64,000 bases of DNA, taken from Amycolatopsis lurida. Its GTDB lineage: Bacteria > Actinomycetota > Actinomycetes > Mycobacteriales > Pseudonocardiaceae. Both the position numbers and the translations under genes were made by a program. Below, one piece after another: positions 24,467 to 33,277 of the stretch. The notes under the pieces were generated by a model. It worked only from the letters and a program-made list of their open reading frames with translations. It ran no database searches and was not told the DNA's origin. The stretch covers positions 4,495,501-4,559,500 of the forward strand of contig NZ_FNTA01000004.1 of NCBI RefSeq assembly GCF_900105055.1, read 5' to 3'. Position 1 is the stretch's first letter. Each line of letters begins with the position of its first letter.

Positions 24467-25063
24467 ATGATCAATCCGTTCGGGGTGAGTCTCGGCGCCA
24501 AGGCCGCACGCCTGCTGGCCCGGCTCGGACGCGCCGAGATCCGCCCAGGGTTGACGGAGCAGGAGTTGACCGGTATCGAAGCGCGGTTCGGGTTCGCGTT
24601 CGCCGACGACCACCGCGCTTTTCTCGCGGTGGGGCTGCCCACGGGAGGGGCATGGCCCGACTGGCGCCACGGCAACGCCGCACAGCTTCGTTCCTGGCTC
24701 GACAGACCGGTCGAGGACGTGATATTCGCGGTGGCGGAGGCGGACTTCTGGCATCCGAGCTGGGGCACGCGCCCTGCCCGGCAGACCGACGCCGTAGCCG
24801 GCGCGAGGGCGCACTTGGCGTCAGTGCCGCAGCTGGTTCCGGTCTACTCCCATCGCTACCTGCCCGCGGGCCAGGCGACATTCGCTCACCCGGTGTTGTC
24901 GATCCGCGGCGCCGACATCATCCCCTACGGGTACGACCTCATCGACTACGTGCACCAGGAGTTCGGCGGCCCGCAGGGCAGAGCCGACGAGGAGCGGCAC
25001 GTCGTTGCCGCCACAGCAGCATTCTGGTCGGATTTCCTGTCCTGGTCGAACCGGGAAGGGTAG
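24467..25063 (+). CDS. SUKH/SMI1-KNR4-like protein (possible immunity protein)
   Basis: 198 residues, cytosolic, no signal peptide. The N-terminal LTEQELTGIEARFGFAFADD followed by HRAFLAVGLPTGGAWPDWR is the typical entry of the SUKH fold (helix, short turn, fixed Trp). Later it has YSHRYLPAGQATFAHPVLSI and GADIIPYGYDLIDYVHQEF. SUKH proteins often neutralise polymorphic nuclease toxins, but orphan copies are frequent and no toxin gene is adjacent. It is bracketed by two direct copies of an IS-end-like repeat, so it probably arrived by transfer into the recR downstream region. Function inferred from fold only. Confidence 0.7.
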   Translation: MINPFGVSLGAKAARLLARLGRAEIRPGLTEQELTGIEARFGFAFADDHRAFLAVGLPTGGAWPDWRHGNAAQLRSWLDRPVEDVIFAVAEADFWHPSWGTRPARQTDAVAGARAHLASVPQLVPVYSHRYLPAGQATFAHPVLSIRGADIIPYGYDLIDYVHQEFGGPQGRADEERHVVAATAAFWSDFLSWSNREG

Positions 25064-25209
25064 GGGGACCACGCACAGCTCGGCACGGATGAGCCATGAG
25101 CACCGCGCCGACCGGGTCCGCCCCACGGTGGGGCTCTGCGGGATGGGAAGCCCTCACAGAAACCTCCGTCACCGCGCCTCAGCCTGAGCTGAAAGACCCA
25201 GCTAGGGCT

Positions 25210-25282
25210 GCATCTCGGAACGTTGACCCGGTAATCGGTCTGGTGGGCTGACGGTCCAGGCTGGTCCTCCCAAGTCGAGCGG
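25210..25282 (+). repeat. IS-end-like direct repeat, copy B, joined to transposase remnant
   Basis: Second copy of the 24282-24354 sequence, same orientation, 928 bp downstream. It starts 5 nt before GAACGTTGACC-type text and ends about 10 nt before the GTG of an IS630-type transposase, exactly where a left end with promoter and RBS (GGGAGG) would be expected. Confidence 0.75.
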
Positions 25283-25291
25283 GAGGTGGTT

Positions 25292-25429
25292 GTGGGTCGT
25301 CGTCCGGAGGTGTTCGTCCGGTCGTTGTCGATGGAGGAGGGCCGGAAGTCGGCCCGGATCGGGCGGACCGCGAAGGACCCGGTGCGGTTGCGTCGGGCGA
25401 TCGTGGTGTTGATGTCGGCCCAGGGGCGG
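25292..25429 (+). pseudogene. Truncated IS630-family transposase, first about 46 codons
   Basis: GTG-started frame giving VGRRPEVFVRSLSMEEGRK, then ARIGRTAKDPVRLRRAIVV and LMSAQGR. This matches from memory the N-terminus of actinobacterial IS630/Tc1-like transposases. After the AQGR the text departs from the family and the frame stops within 10 codons, so the DDE domain is gone. A dead fragment. Confidence 0.7.
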
Positions 25430-25451
25430 CCCCACCAGCTGGGACAACGTG

Positions 25452-25535
25452 ATGGGTAAGCAATACCGGCCTCAGGGCTGGATCTTCTGGCCGGGTACGC
25501 GCTGGGTCCCGCCGGGCGACTTCGGCAAGTGCTAG
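25452..25535 (+). CDS. Possible 27-residue aromatic/Gly/Pro-rich peptide, unverified
   Basis: Short frame starting ATG at 25452 (MGKQYRPQGW...) and ending ...PPGDFGKC. It has four Trp and many Gly/Pro in 27 residues, unlike random GC-rich reading. The frame is also open upstream (SWDNV before the Met), so it may be the 3' scrap of a larger gene cut by the insertion-sequence event rather than a real small gene. No clear RBS. The rest of the 25064-25703 gap, outside the repeat and transposase remnant, shows nothing else. Confidence 0.25.
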   Translation: MGKQYRPQGWIFWPGTRWVPPGDFGKC

Positions 25536-25703
25536 TGGTGTTCGCGGAGGGCACGGGTCGCCACGCTGCGTGAAAGGCAAGATCCCGGTAAACCCGTGCC
25601 CGCCGCCGTGTGGAAAAATCTGCGTCGGCCTGCCGATCGGACGGCGAAGGTTCGCCGTGTATCCGGATGCGTGCGTCAGGGCCGATAAGCGAGGAATTCC
25701 GCC

Positions 25704-27662
25704 ATGGATTGGCTTGCCGCGATACCTGCCGTGTTGCTGTGCGCGTCGCTGTTGGTACTGCCAGGTCTGCCGATCACGTACCTGCTCGGCCTGCGCCGGC
25801 TGACGGCCGTCGCACTCGCGCCGGTCGTCGTGGTGGCCGTGGTCGTGCTGACGGCGATGGCCGCGTCGAAACTCGGCATAGCCTGGTCTCCGTTGCCGGT
25901 ACTCGGCGTCTTCGCCGGGTTGACGGTGGTGATCGCCTGCGTGGTCATCCCGCTCCGCAAGCGGCTGCCGCGGCCGGCGGCGGGCGACGGCTGGCCGGTC
26001 GTCGGCGCTTCGGTTCTCGGCCTCGCCGGAGCCGCCCTCCTGGGCGCGCTCACCGTGCGCCTGTCGATCCGCGGCCCCGAAGAGCTGATCCAAACCGAGG
26101 ACTCCGCCTTCCACTACAACGCGATCGCGAACATCCTCAACACCGGTGACGCGTCCACGCTCATGATCGACACCCTCGGCGTGCCGGGCCGGGCACACGG
26201 GTTCTACCCGGCCGCCTGGCACGACCTGGCTTCGCTGTTCGTCATGATCACCGGCGGATCGGTGCCGGCGGCCGCGAACATCCTGTCGATCTCGATCGCG
26301 CTGGTCATCTGGCCGCTGGGCTGTGTCCTGCTGATGCGGCAGCTCGCCGGGCCGTCGCGGACGGCGCTGGGGCTCGCCGGCCTGATGAGCATCGCCTTCG
26401 GCGCGTTCCCGTGGGAAATGCTCGGCTGGGGGATCCTCTGGCCCAACCTGCTGGGCCTTTCCCTCGTGCCCGCCGCGCTGGCCGCCCTCCTGTCCGTGGC
26501 GAAGCTCGCCACGGAGGACGCCATCGGCCGCGGCCGGGCGTGGCTGCTCGTACCGATGTTCGGCGTGGCGGTGACGATCGCCCACCCGAACGCGGTGATC
26601 AGCCTGGCGGCGGTCGCGGTGCCGGTGGTGTTCGTCGGTTTCGCCAGGGCGTCGATCCGGCGGTATCGGGCCGGTCGTCGTGGTACCGCCGCCCTGATGG
26701 CGGCTCCGATCGTGCTGGCCGCTCCGGCCTACTGGCTGGTGGTCGTCGAATCCGGGCTGTTCGCGGGCACCATGAACGCGGAATCGCCGCCGTTCGAGTC
26801 ACCTTCGCACGCGCTGGGGGAGGCACTGACCGGGGCCACGAACGGCCGCGGCGCGGGCTGGGTGCTGGCCGTGCTCGTGATCATCGGTGCGGTCTCGTGC
26901 TTCCGGCAGCGGTTCCGGCGGTGGCTGGTGGCCTCGCACGCCATCTCGGTCGGCCTCTACGTGCTGGCCGCGGGGGTGCCGGGCGCGGGACGCCGGGTGT
27001 TCACCGGATTCTGGTACACCGACTCCCACCGGCTCGCGGCGATGATCCCGATCACCGGGGTCCCGCTCGCGGTGATCGGGACCATCGCGGTGGTGGCCGC
27101 GGTCCGGTCGTGGCTTTCGTCGGCGAGCTTCCTGGAGCACCGTCGGGTCATGGCCGCGCGGGCCTCCGCCGCCGCGCTCCCCGTGGTCGTCGTCCTGGCG
27201 CTGGTGGCGACCGGCGGACTGAATCTCCTCGATCACCGCAACCGGGTGCTGAGCGCGTATCCCAAGGTCGATCCGCTCGTCAGCCAGGAGGAACACGCGC
27301 TGTTCGAGCGGATCGGCGAGCGGACCGAACCCGGCACGATCGTGGCCCAGATGCCGTACAACGGCAGCCCCGTGGTGATGGCGCTGAGCGGTCGCCAGGT
27401 GCTGTTCCCGCAGCTCAACATCGGCAGGCTCACCGCGGACCAGATCTACCTCGCCCGCAATCTCAGCAAGGCGGCGACCGATCCGCGGGTCTGCGAAATC
27501 GCCGGCAGGCTCAACGTCCGCTACCTGCTGACCAACGACATCCCGCGGGGGAACCTGTGGGACGGGCTGACCTACCCGACCGGCGAGGGCTTCCGCCAGA
27601 TCGACCAGGGCGGCACGTTCAAGCTGTACCGGATCACGGCCTGCGACGCGCCGGCCGGCTGA
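25704..27662 (+). CDS. Polytopic membrane protein, DUF6541-like (GT-C-like), copy 1
   Basis: 652 residues with about 11-13 hydrophobic helices from residue 5 to 500, then a 150-residue soluble C-terminal domain. The large first loop has IQTEDSAFHYNAIANI and the helix bundle GWGILWPNLLGLSLVP. The C-terminus has LFERIGERTEPGTIVAQMPY and LNVRYLLTND. This layout (acidic residues in loop 1, periplasmic C-terminal domain) is that of GT-C glycosyltransferase-like proteins, but activity is unproven. A paralogue of similar length is at 31293. It is the first gene of the glycan locus. The ATG follows GGAATTCCGCC, a weak RBS. Confidence 0.75.
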   Translation: MDWLAAIPAVLLCASLLVLPGLPITYLLGLRRLTAVALAPVVVVAVVVLTAMAASKLGIAWSPLPVLGVFAGLTVVIACVVIPLRKRLPRPAAGDGWPVVGASVLGLAGAALLGALTVRLSIRGPEELIQTEDSAFHYNAIANILNTGDASTLMIDTLGVPGRAHGFYPAAWHDLASLFVMITGGSVPAAANILSISIALVIWPLGCVLLMRQLAGPSRTALGLAGLMSIAFGAFPWEMLGWGILWPNLLGLSLVPAALAALLSVAKLATEDAIGRGRAWLLVPMFGVAVTIAHPNAVISLAAVAVPVVFVGFARASIRRYRAGRRGTAALMAAPIVLAAPAYWLVVVESGLFAGTMNAESPPFESPSHALGEALTGATNGRGAGWVLAVLVIIGAVSCFRQRFRRWLVASHAISVGLYVLAAGVPGAGRRVFTGFWYTDSHRLAAMIPITGVPLAVIGTIAVVAAVRSWLSSASFLEHRRVMAARASAAALPVVVVLALVATGGLNLLDHRNRVLSAYPKVDPLVSQEEHALFERIGERTEPGTIVAQMPYNGSPVVMALSGRQVLFPQLNIGRLTADQIYLARNLSKAATDPRVCEIAGRLNVRYLLTNDIPRGNLWDGLTYPTGEGFRQIDQGGTFKLYRITACDAPAG

Positions 27663-27707
27663 GGCGGGCGGAACCGGCCACGCGCCTGGAGCGCGTGGCC
27701 GGAGGGC

Positions 27708-28805
27708 TCAGCAGTAGCCGAGCTGAGCCAGCGTGTTCACGACGATCTCGGACGGGTGGTACTTGTCCATCCAGTTGTCGCCGCGCCGCGAGGTGTAGGT
27801 GGCGAGGAAGTTGCGCAGCTTGTCGCCGCTCATCTCGGTGAGCTCGATGTTGGCGCCGATGCCGACATGCCGCTCGGTGCGGTTGCGGTGCACCGCGCAC
27901 GGAAGGCCGAGGTAGCCGCATTCCTCCTGCAGGCCGCCGGAGTCGGTCACGACGTACTCGGCGCGCGCGACCAGCGGCAGGAACTTCAGGTACCGCAACT
28001 TCGGCCGGATGATGAAGCGGTCGTCGAACAGATGCTCCAGCTTGAGGGCGCGCAGCTTCTCCCGCTCCGGCGCGCCCGCCATGTACAGCACCGGCATCTT
28101 GCGGCTTTCCTCACGCAGGATCTCGAGCACCTCGCGGTACTTGTCCGGCCGGGACAGCAGCTCGAAACGGTGCAGGGTGGCGAGGCCGAACTTCTCCGGC
28201 AGGTCCTCGACCACCAGCGGCTGGCCGATGGCGAGGCGCATCGAGTCGATCGCGGTGTTCGCCTCGGTGTCGATCACGACGCCGCGGGTGTTCCGCAGGT
28301 TGTTCACCTCGCGCGACGTCGGGGCGAAGTGGATGTCGACGACCTTCGCCGCGATCTTGCGGTTCAGCTCCTCGGGCAGCGGCGACAGGATGCTGCCCGA
28401 CCGCGCGCCCGCCTCGATGTGCCCGACCCGCGACTTGAGGATCCGCTTCCCGATCAGCGCGCCGTAGGGCGTGGTGAACGTGTCGCCGTGCACGAGGACC
28501 AGCGGCGGACGGCCGTCCGCGGTCAGCTCGGCACGCAGTTCTTCCCGGCGGCTCCACGCGGTGCGCAGCACCTGGGCGGCCCATCCCGGCACCTGCGCGG
28601 GCGACTCGAGATTGTGGGCCTTGTCCCGCGGCACCATCCAGAGATCGGGTTCCGGGAGGTTCAGGTCGGCCACCACGTCGGCCACCTCGTCGACGTGCTG
28701 CGCGGTGAACCAGATCTTCGGCCGCATACCGCGCTCGACGATTCCGTGGTAGACGGGCGCGATCTTGATCAGTTCCGCGGTGGTGCCGAGGATGAAGGAA
28801 ATCAC
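27708..28805 (-). CDS. UDP-N-acetylglucosamine 2-epimerase-like enzyme
   Basis: 365 residues from GTG 28805 (VISFILGTTAELIKIAPV). The GT-B-like fold shows LVLVHGDTFTTPYGA, GHIEAGARSGSILSPLPEE, FAPT and VVTDSGGLQEECGYLG, which are the UDP-GlcNAc epimerase signatures. It interconverts UDP-GlcNAc and UDP-ManNAc, feeding ManNAc-type sugars into surface glycans. It runs opposite to the flanking glycan genes. An open frame continues to ATG 28844 but adds non-family residues. The exact substrate sugar is inferred. Confidence 0.85.
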   Translation of the reverse strand: MISFILGTTAELIKIAPVYHGIVERGMRPKIWFTAQHVDEVADVVADLNLPEPDLWMVPRDKAHNLESPAQVPGWAAQVLRTAWSRREELRAELTADGRPPLVLVHGDTFTTPYGALIGKRILKSRVGHIEAGARSGSILSPLPEELNRKIAAKVVDIHFAPTSREVNNLRNTRGVVIDTEANTAIDSMRLAIGQPLVVEDLPEKFGLATLHRFELLSRPDKYREVLEILREESRKMPVLYMAGAPEREKLRALKLEHLFDDRFIIRPKLRYLKFLPLVARAEYVVTDSGGLQEECGYLGLPCAVHRNRTERHVGIGANIELTEMSGDKLRNFLATYTSRRGDNWMDKYHPSEIVVNTLAQLGYC

Positions 28806-28891
28806 CGTGAGTGCCCATTCTCGAGTCGGGTGCGGTGGGCCCAAGGATACTGACCGACCCGCCGCCGGAGCTGCCGGGTAGCCTCGGCACC

Positions 28892-29911
28892 GTGAGTGCG
28901 AATCCGCTCGTCCCCTCGCTCAGTGTCGTGATCCCTGTCTACAACGAACAGGACTGGATCGAACGCAGTGTCGGCGCGTTGCTCGCCTCGGCCGAGGCGG
29001 CGAGCTGGCCGATCGAGGTCGTCGTCGTGGACGACGGCAGCACCGACGCCACGCCTGTGAAGCTCGAAGAGCTGCGCGAACGGCACGGCATCACCGTGCT
29101 CAGCCAGGTCAATTCGGGCCGTTTCGAGGCACGCAGCGCGGGTATCGCGAAGTCGTCCGGCGAGTGGATCGCGCTGCTCGACAGCCGCGTCATCGTCGGC
29201 TTGGGCAGTCTCACCTTCCTGCGCGAACAGCTCTCGGGCCACCCCGAGCGCGCGGTGTGGAACGGCCACATCGACGTCGCCTCCGAGAACAATCCGTACG
29301 CCGGTTTCATGGCGGGGCTCGTGAAGGTCCCTTGGCGCGCGTATTTCGCGAATCCGCGGTTGACGTCCTATGGCATCGAGGAATTCGATGTCTATCCCAA
29401 GGGGACGACATTCTTCTGCGCGCGGCGTGAACTTCTCGAAGGTTCGATCACCGCATTCGTCTCCCTCTTCGACGACATTCGCTTCGCGAGTGACGACACC
29501 CGCATGCTGCGCTGGATCGCCGAACGTGAGCGGATCTGGCTGGCTCCCGAATTCAACGCGGTCTACAACGGACGCGACTCGTTCAAGAAGTTCGCCCAGC
29601 AGGCCTACTTCCGCGGCACCACCTATGTGGACTCCTACATCGGCTCGCCCGGCCCGGCCCGCAACGCCCTGTTCGGCGCGCTGGCCGTCGGAGTGGCCGG
29701 TCTCGCCTTCGCGGCGAAGAAGCCGAAGACGACGTTGGCCGCCGGAGTGCTCGGCGCCGTCGCGGCGGGTGAAGTCGTGAAGAAGTGCGGCGCGACCGGC
29801 CCGGAGGCCAAGGCGGTCAGCAAGCTGCTGCCGGTGTTCGCCGGGGGTTTCGGTGCCGGTGTCCTGCGCGGTCTGGCCATGGCCGTCCGGGCCAGGCTCC
29901 GGCGCCGATGA
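28892..29911 (+). CDS. GT2-family glycosyltransferase with C-terminal membrane segment
   Basis: 339 residues. The GT-A domain starts LSVVIPVYNEQDWIERSV, with VVVVDDGSTDATP and the second acidic motif IALLDSRVIVG in place of the usual DxD. Acceptor-side residues DDIRFASDDTRMLRWI are present. Two short hydrophobic segments (about 270-320) with KKPKTTLAAG between them probably tether it to the membrane. GTG 28892 fits the family start. The stop overlaps the flippase start by 4 nt (ATGA). The DSR in place of DxD makes metal use uncertain. Confidence 0.85.
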   Translation: MSANPLVPSLSVVIPVYNEQDWIERSVGALLASAEAASWPIEVVVVDDGSTDATPVKLEELRERHGITVLSQVNSGRFEARSAGIAKSSGEWIALLDSRVIVGLGSLTFLREQLSGHPERAVWNGHIDVASENNPYAGFMAGLVKVPWRAYFANPRLTSYGIEEFDVYPKGTTFFCARRELLEGSITAFVSLFDDIRFASDDTRMLRWIAERERIWLAPEFNAVYNGRDSFKKFAQQAYFRGTTYVDSYIGSPGPARNALFGALAVGVAGLAFAAKKPKTTLAAGVLGAVAAGEVVKKCGATGPEAKAVSKLLPVFAGGFGAGVLRGLAMAVRARLRRR

Positions 29912-31212
29912 GTTCCGCGGGCGTGGAGGAAGCGGGCGCGAAGGCCGGAGCGCGGAGCGGCCGCACGACGGCGGGCAGTCTCGGCGGCTCGCTGCTCGTC
30001 TCGATCGGTCTCGGCTACGTCCTGACCGTCGCCTGCCAGCGCCTGCTGCCCCCGCAGGAATACGCGGTCTTCGTCACCTTCTGGGGCCTGCTGATGGGCC
30101 TCGGCAGCACCCTTTCGCCGCTGGAACAGGAGCTGTCCCGCCAGTCGGCGGTCGCGGCACTCGACGGGGGCAGGGCAGGCCGCCCCGCGCTGCGCGCGGT
30201 CGCCGTCGGCGCGGTCGTCGCCGCGGTCTTCTCACTGGCCCTGCTGATCCCGCCGATCAACGACCGGTTGTTCCGCGGGGACTGGACGCTGGGGCTGATC
30301 GTGCTGGCCGGCGGTGTCGCCTTCGCCTTTCAGTTCGGCACCCGCGGGCTCCTGATCGGACAGCACAAGGTCAAGCCCTTCTCCCTCCTGGTGATCGCCG
30401 AACCGGCGGTACGGGCGCTCGTCCTCGGCGTGCTGTTCGTGGCCGTCGCCTACAACGTCGTCTCGCTGGCCATCGCGGTCGCCGCCGGCTCGTTCGCCTG
30501 GCTGCTGTTCGCCCGCCCGGCCCGCCGTCTGATCGACCCGCACGCGGAGGGCGACGGCTGGGGCGTCACCTCCCGCCGGATGGGCATGCTGCTGGTCGGC
30601 GCCGCGCTGACGTCCGCGGTCATCACCGGCTACCCCGCGCTGGTCGGTCTGCTGGCCCCCGGTGACGACGGCGCCAGGGTCGGCGCCCTGTTCGCCGCGC
30701 TGGTCATCGCCCGGTTGCCGCTGACCCTGATCGGACCGGTGCAGTCGCTGGTCGTGCCGTTCGTCGTCCGGCTGTCGACCACCGACGAGGGCCGGAACCG
30801 CCTGCAACGAGTGCTCGCCCTCGGCGTCGTGGCCTCGTTGGCGCTCGCCGCGCTCGGCGCCCTGGTCGGGTTGTGGCTCGGTCCGTGGGCGGTGCGGTTC
30901 GTCAGCGGCCCCGGGTACGACGTCGACGGCTGGTCGGTCGCGGGGCTGGTCTGGTCTTCGGTGGTGCTGGTGCCGATGCAGCTGCTCACGGCCGTGCTCG
31001 TGGCGAGGACGCAGGCGCGTCTCGTGCTGATCACCTGGACCGTGGTCACCGGAACGGCTTCCCTGTTCCTGCTGTTCCTGCCCGGTGACACCGTGTTCCG
31101 CGCGGTCGTCGCGCTGGCCGTGGCGCCGACGCTCGGTCTCGCGGTCGTGGTCGCGTTCGTGCTCCGCAATGCCCCGGGGACAACCTCGGGCGCCGCTGAA
31201 ACGTCTTCATAG
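29908..31212 (+). CDS. Polysaccharide/lipid-linked oligosaccharide flippase, Wzx-like (MOP family)
   Basis: 434 residues with about 12 hydrophobic helices and a charged N-terminus. TM1 is SLLVSIGLGYVLTVACQRLL, followed by EYAVFVTFWGLLMGLGSTLS in TM2, typical of the MOP/PST flippases that move undecaprenyl-linked glycans across the membrane. Arg/Lys-rich loops face the cytoplasm. The ATG at 29908 overlaps the GT2 stop. It sits between the GT2 and the DUF6541-like genes and is the natural export step of this locus. Confidence 0.85.
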   Translation: MSSAGVEEAGAKAGARSGRTTAGSLGGSLLVSIGLGYVLTVACQRLLPPQEYAVFVTFWGLLMGLGSTLSPLEQELSRQSAVAALDGGRAGRPALRAVAVGAVVAAVFSLALLIPPINDRLFRGDWTLGLIVLAGGVAFAFQFGTRGLLIGQHKVKPFSLLVIAEPAVRALVLGVLFVAVAYNVVSLAIAVAAGSFAWLLFARPARRLIDPHAEGDGWGVTSRRMGMLLVGAALTSAVITGYPALVGLLAPGDDGARVGALFAALVIARLPLTLIGPVQSLVVPFVVRLSTTDEGRNRLQRVLALGVVASLALAALGALVGLWLGPWAVRFVSGPGYDVDGWSVAGLVWSSVVLVPMQLLTAVLVARTQARLVLITWTVVTGTASLFLLFLPGDTVFRAVVALAVAPTLGLAVVVAFVLRNAPGTTSGAAETSS

Positions 31213-31292
31213 CGGCCCAGTAAGGTGCGACCCACCAGGCCGAATCGGACAGGACGGTGCCGGGCGCCGGTGAGATTGGGACAGCGAATTCG

Positions 31293-33260
31293 ATGAACGT
31301 GCTCCTCGTTATGCTCGCGTTCTGGCTGCCGGGCCTGCTGTTCGGCGCCGCGATCCGGCTTCGAGGCTGGACACTCGCGGGTGCCGCGCCGCTGCTCACC
31401 TTCGGCGTCGTCGCGATCGGTGTCCCGGTGCTCGGCACCCTCGGTATCCGCTGGACCATGCTGAACGTGGCGCTCTGGACGCTGGTGGTGTCCGCCGTCG
31501 GCTTCGGGCTGGCTTACGCCGCGGCCAGGTACACCCGGCGGCGCCATCCCGACTGGGAAGAGGACGAGCGGCCCGCGCGCTCTGTCCGCGACCAGTTGCT
31601 CATCGGCGGCGGGGTGCTGGCCGGTCTCGTTGTCGGCGCGGTGACGTTCCTGCGCGGCAACCGGAGCCTGAACAACATCCAGCAGGACTGGGACGCGCCG
31701 TTCCACGCCAACCTGGTGCGCTGGATCGCCGAGCACGGCGACGCCCGGCCCTCGACCGTCGGCACCATCGCGAACCTGCCGAACCAGACCGACTACTTCT
31801 ATCCGGACACCTATCACGCACTGCTCGCGCTGGTCTTCGGCAAGAGCGGCCTGACGATCATGCCGACGCTGAACCTGGCGGCGCTCATGGTGGTGCTGAC
31901 CTTGCCGTTCGGTGTCGCGGCGATGTGCCGCGCGTGGGGGTTGCCGGTCCTCGCGACCGCCGCCGCGGCGGCCGTGTCCACCTGGTTCACCGCCTTCCCG
32001 TACGACTCGCTGTGGCGCGGTCCGCTGTGGCCGTACGTCGCCGGCGTGGCGCTCGTGCCCGCGATGCTCGCCTTGACCCGTCTGCTGATCAAACCGAAAG
32101 GGATCGCCGGGCCGGTCGCGATCGGTATCGGCGTCGCCGGGCTGGCCGGGCTGCACACCAGCCTGATCTTCGTCATCCTGGTCTACTTCGTCCTGATCCT
32201 CCTGGCGGTGCTGTTCCGTTTCGAGGCGATCGACTGGCGCCGCAGCGCGTCCTCGCTGGTGGCGACGATCGTGCTCGCGGCCGCGTTCGGCCTGCCGACG
32301 GTGCTGCCGGCGCTGTACAACGCGAGCGGGGTGACCGCCGCCTCCTGGGCGTCGGAGACCACCGTGTCCGGTGCCGTCGGGCAGACCATCACGTTCTCGC
32401 CGATGGCCGCGTTCCCCCAGTGGTGGATCGGTGTCCCGGCGATCATCGGGGTGATCCTGCTCGCCCGCCGGCGCCAGATGGTGTGGCTGGTGGGGGCTTA
32501 CGTCGTGCTCGGCGGCCTGTTCGCCGCGACCGTTTCGCTCGAAACCCCGCTGATCCACACGCTGACCGGGCCGTTCTACAACGACCACTGGCGGCTCGGC
32601 GCGCTCGTCCCGCTGGCGGGGGCCGTCGGGTTCGGGGTGTTCGTGCACGCTGTGGCCGTCAAGGCCGCCGAGAAGATCGGGCAGCGGAAGCCGGGCCTCA
32701 ACCCGGTCATGCTGACCGTCATCGGTGCGATCCTGATCGGGCTGGTGGTGAGCGTGCTGAGCAGGGGCGGGTACATCGGCCGCAACTCCGCCCGCGTGGC
32801 GATGCACTACGGCGACGGTCCCTCGGTCAGCAAGGGCGAGGTGGAGGCCTACAACTGGCTCGCCGCGCACACCGTGCCCGGCGAGCGCGTCATGAACAAC
32901 AAGATCGACGGATCGGTGTGGCTCTACGCCCTCACCGGGGTCCAGCCGGTCGAATGGTCCAACTACGGGGCCGCGTTCTCCACGAAGGCCGGCTACCTGA
33001 GCGTGTTCTTGAACGACATCGACAAACAGCCACGTGTCCGGCAGACACTCACCGATCTGAAGGTTCGGTACGTGCTCGTCGGCAAGGGCAAGGTTTCCCC
33101 CAAACTGCAGACCCCGGTCGGTTTCGAGCGCATCGAAACTACTCCGGGTTTCAAGCGTGTCTTCCGTAACGCGGACGCGTCGATCTACGAAATCGAAGGT
33201 CAGCAAGGTGTGGTCGATTCCGGCGCGAATACCGGGGCCGACACCGCTCACGGCCAGTAA
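31293..33260 (+). CDS. Polytopic membrane protein, DUF6541-like (GT-C-like), copy 2
   Basis: 655 residues, paralogue of the 25704 gene. About 12 helices, a large first loop with NNIQQDWDAPFHANLVRW, helix LWRGPLWPYVAGVALVPAM, and a soluble C-terminal domain with HTVPGERVMNNKIDGSVWL and LKVRYVLVGKG. The shared landmarks show duplication and divergence. The start could be GTG 31257; ATG 31293 gives the cleanest first helix. It is 17 nt before the next GT2 gene, suggesting one transcript. Probably transfers a sugar on the outer face; unproven. Confidence 0.75.
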   Translation: MNVLLVMLAFWLPGLLFGAAIRLRGWTLAGAAPLLTFGVVAIGVPVLGTLGIRWTMLNVALWTLVVSAVGFGLAYAAARYTRRRHPDWEEDERPARSVRDQLLIGGGVLAGLVVGAVTFLRGNRSLNNIQQDWDAPFHANLVRWIAEHGDARPSTVGTIANLPNQTDYFYPDTYHALLALVFGKSGLTIMPTLNLAALMVVLTLPFGVAAMCRAWGLPVLATAAAAAVSTWFTAFPYDSLWRGPLWPYVAGVALVPAMLALTRLLIKPKGIAGPVAIGIGVAGLAGLHTSLIFVILVYFVLILLAVLFRFEAIDWRRSASSLVATIVLAAAFGLPTVLPALYNASGVTAASWASETTVSGAVGQTITFSPMAAFPQWWIGVPAIIGVILLARRRQMVWLVGAYVVLGGLFAATVSLETPLIHTLTGPFYNDHWRLGALVPLAGAVGFGVFVHAVAVKAAEKIGQRKPGLNPVMLTVIGAILIGLVVSVLSRGGYIGRNSARVAMHYGDGPSVSKGEVEAYNWLAAHTVPGERVMNNKIDGSVWLYALTGVQPVEWSNYGAAFSTKAGYLSVFLNDIDKQPRVRQTLTDLKVRYVLVGKGKVSPKLQTPVGFERIETTPGFKRVFRNADASIYEIEGQQGVVDSGANTGADTAHGQ

Positions 33261-33277
33261 GAGGATAGAGTGATCCA

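Noticed and set aside
24467..25063. Toxin/antitoxin pair with a toxin adjacent to the SUKH-like gene
   Set aside because: No nuclease or RHS-type gene exists within the scar; only the SUKH-like gene is present.
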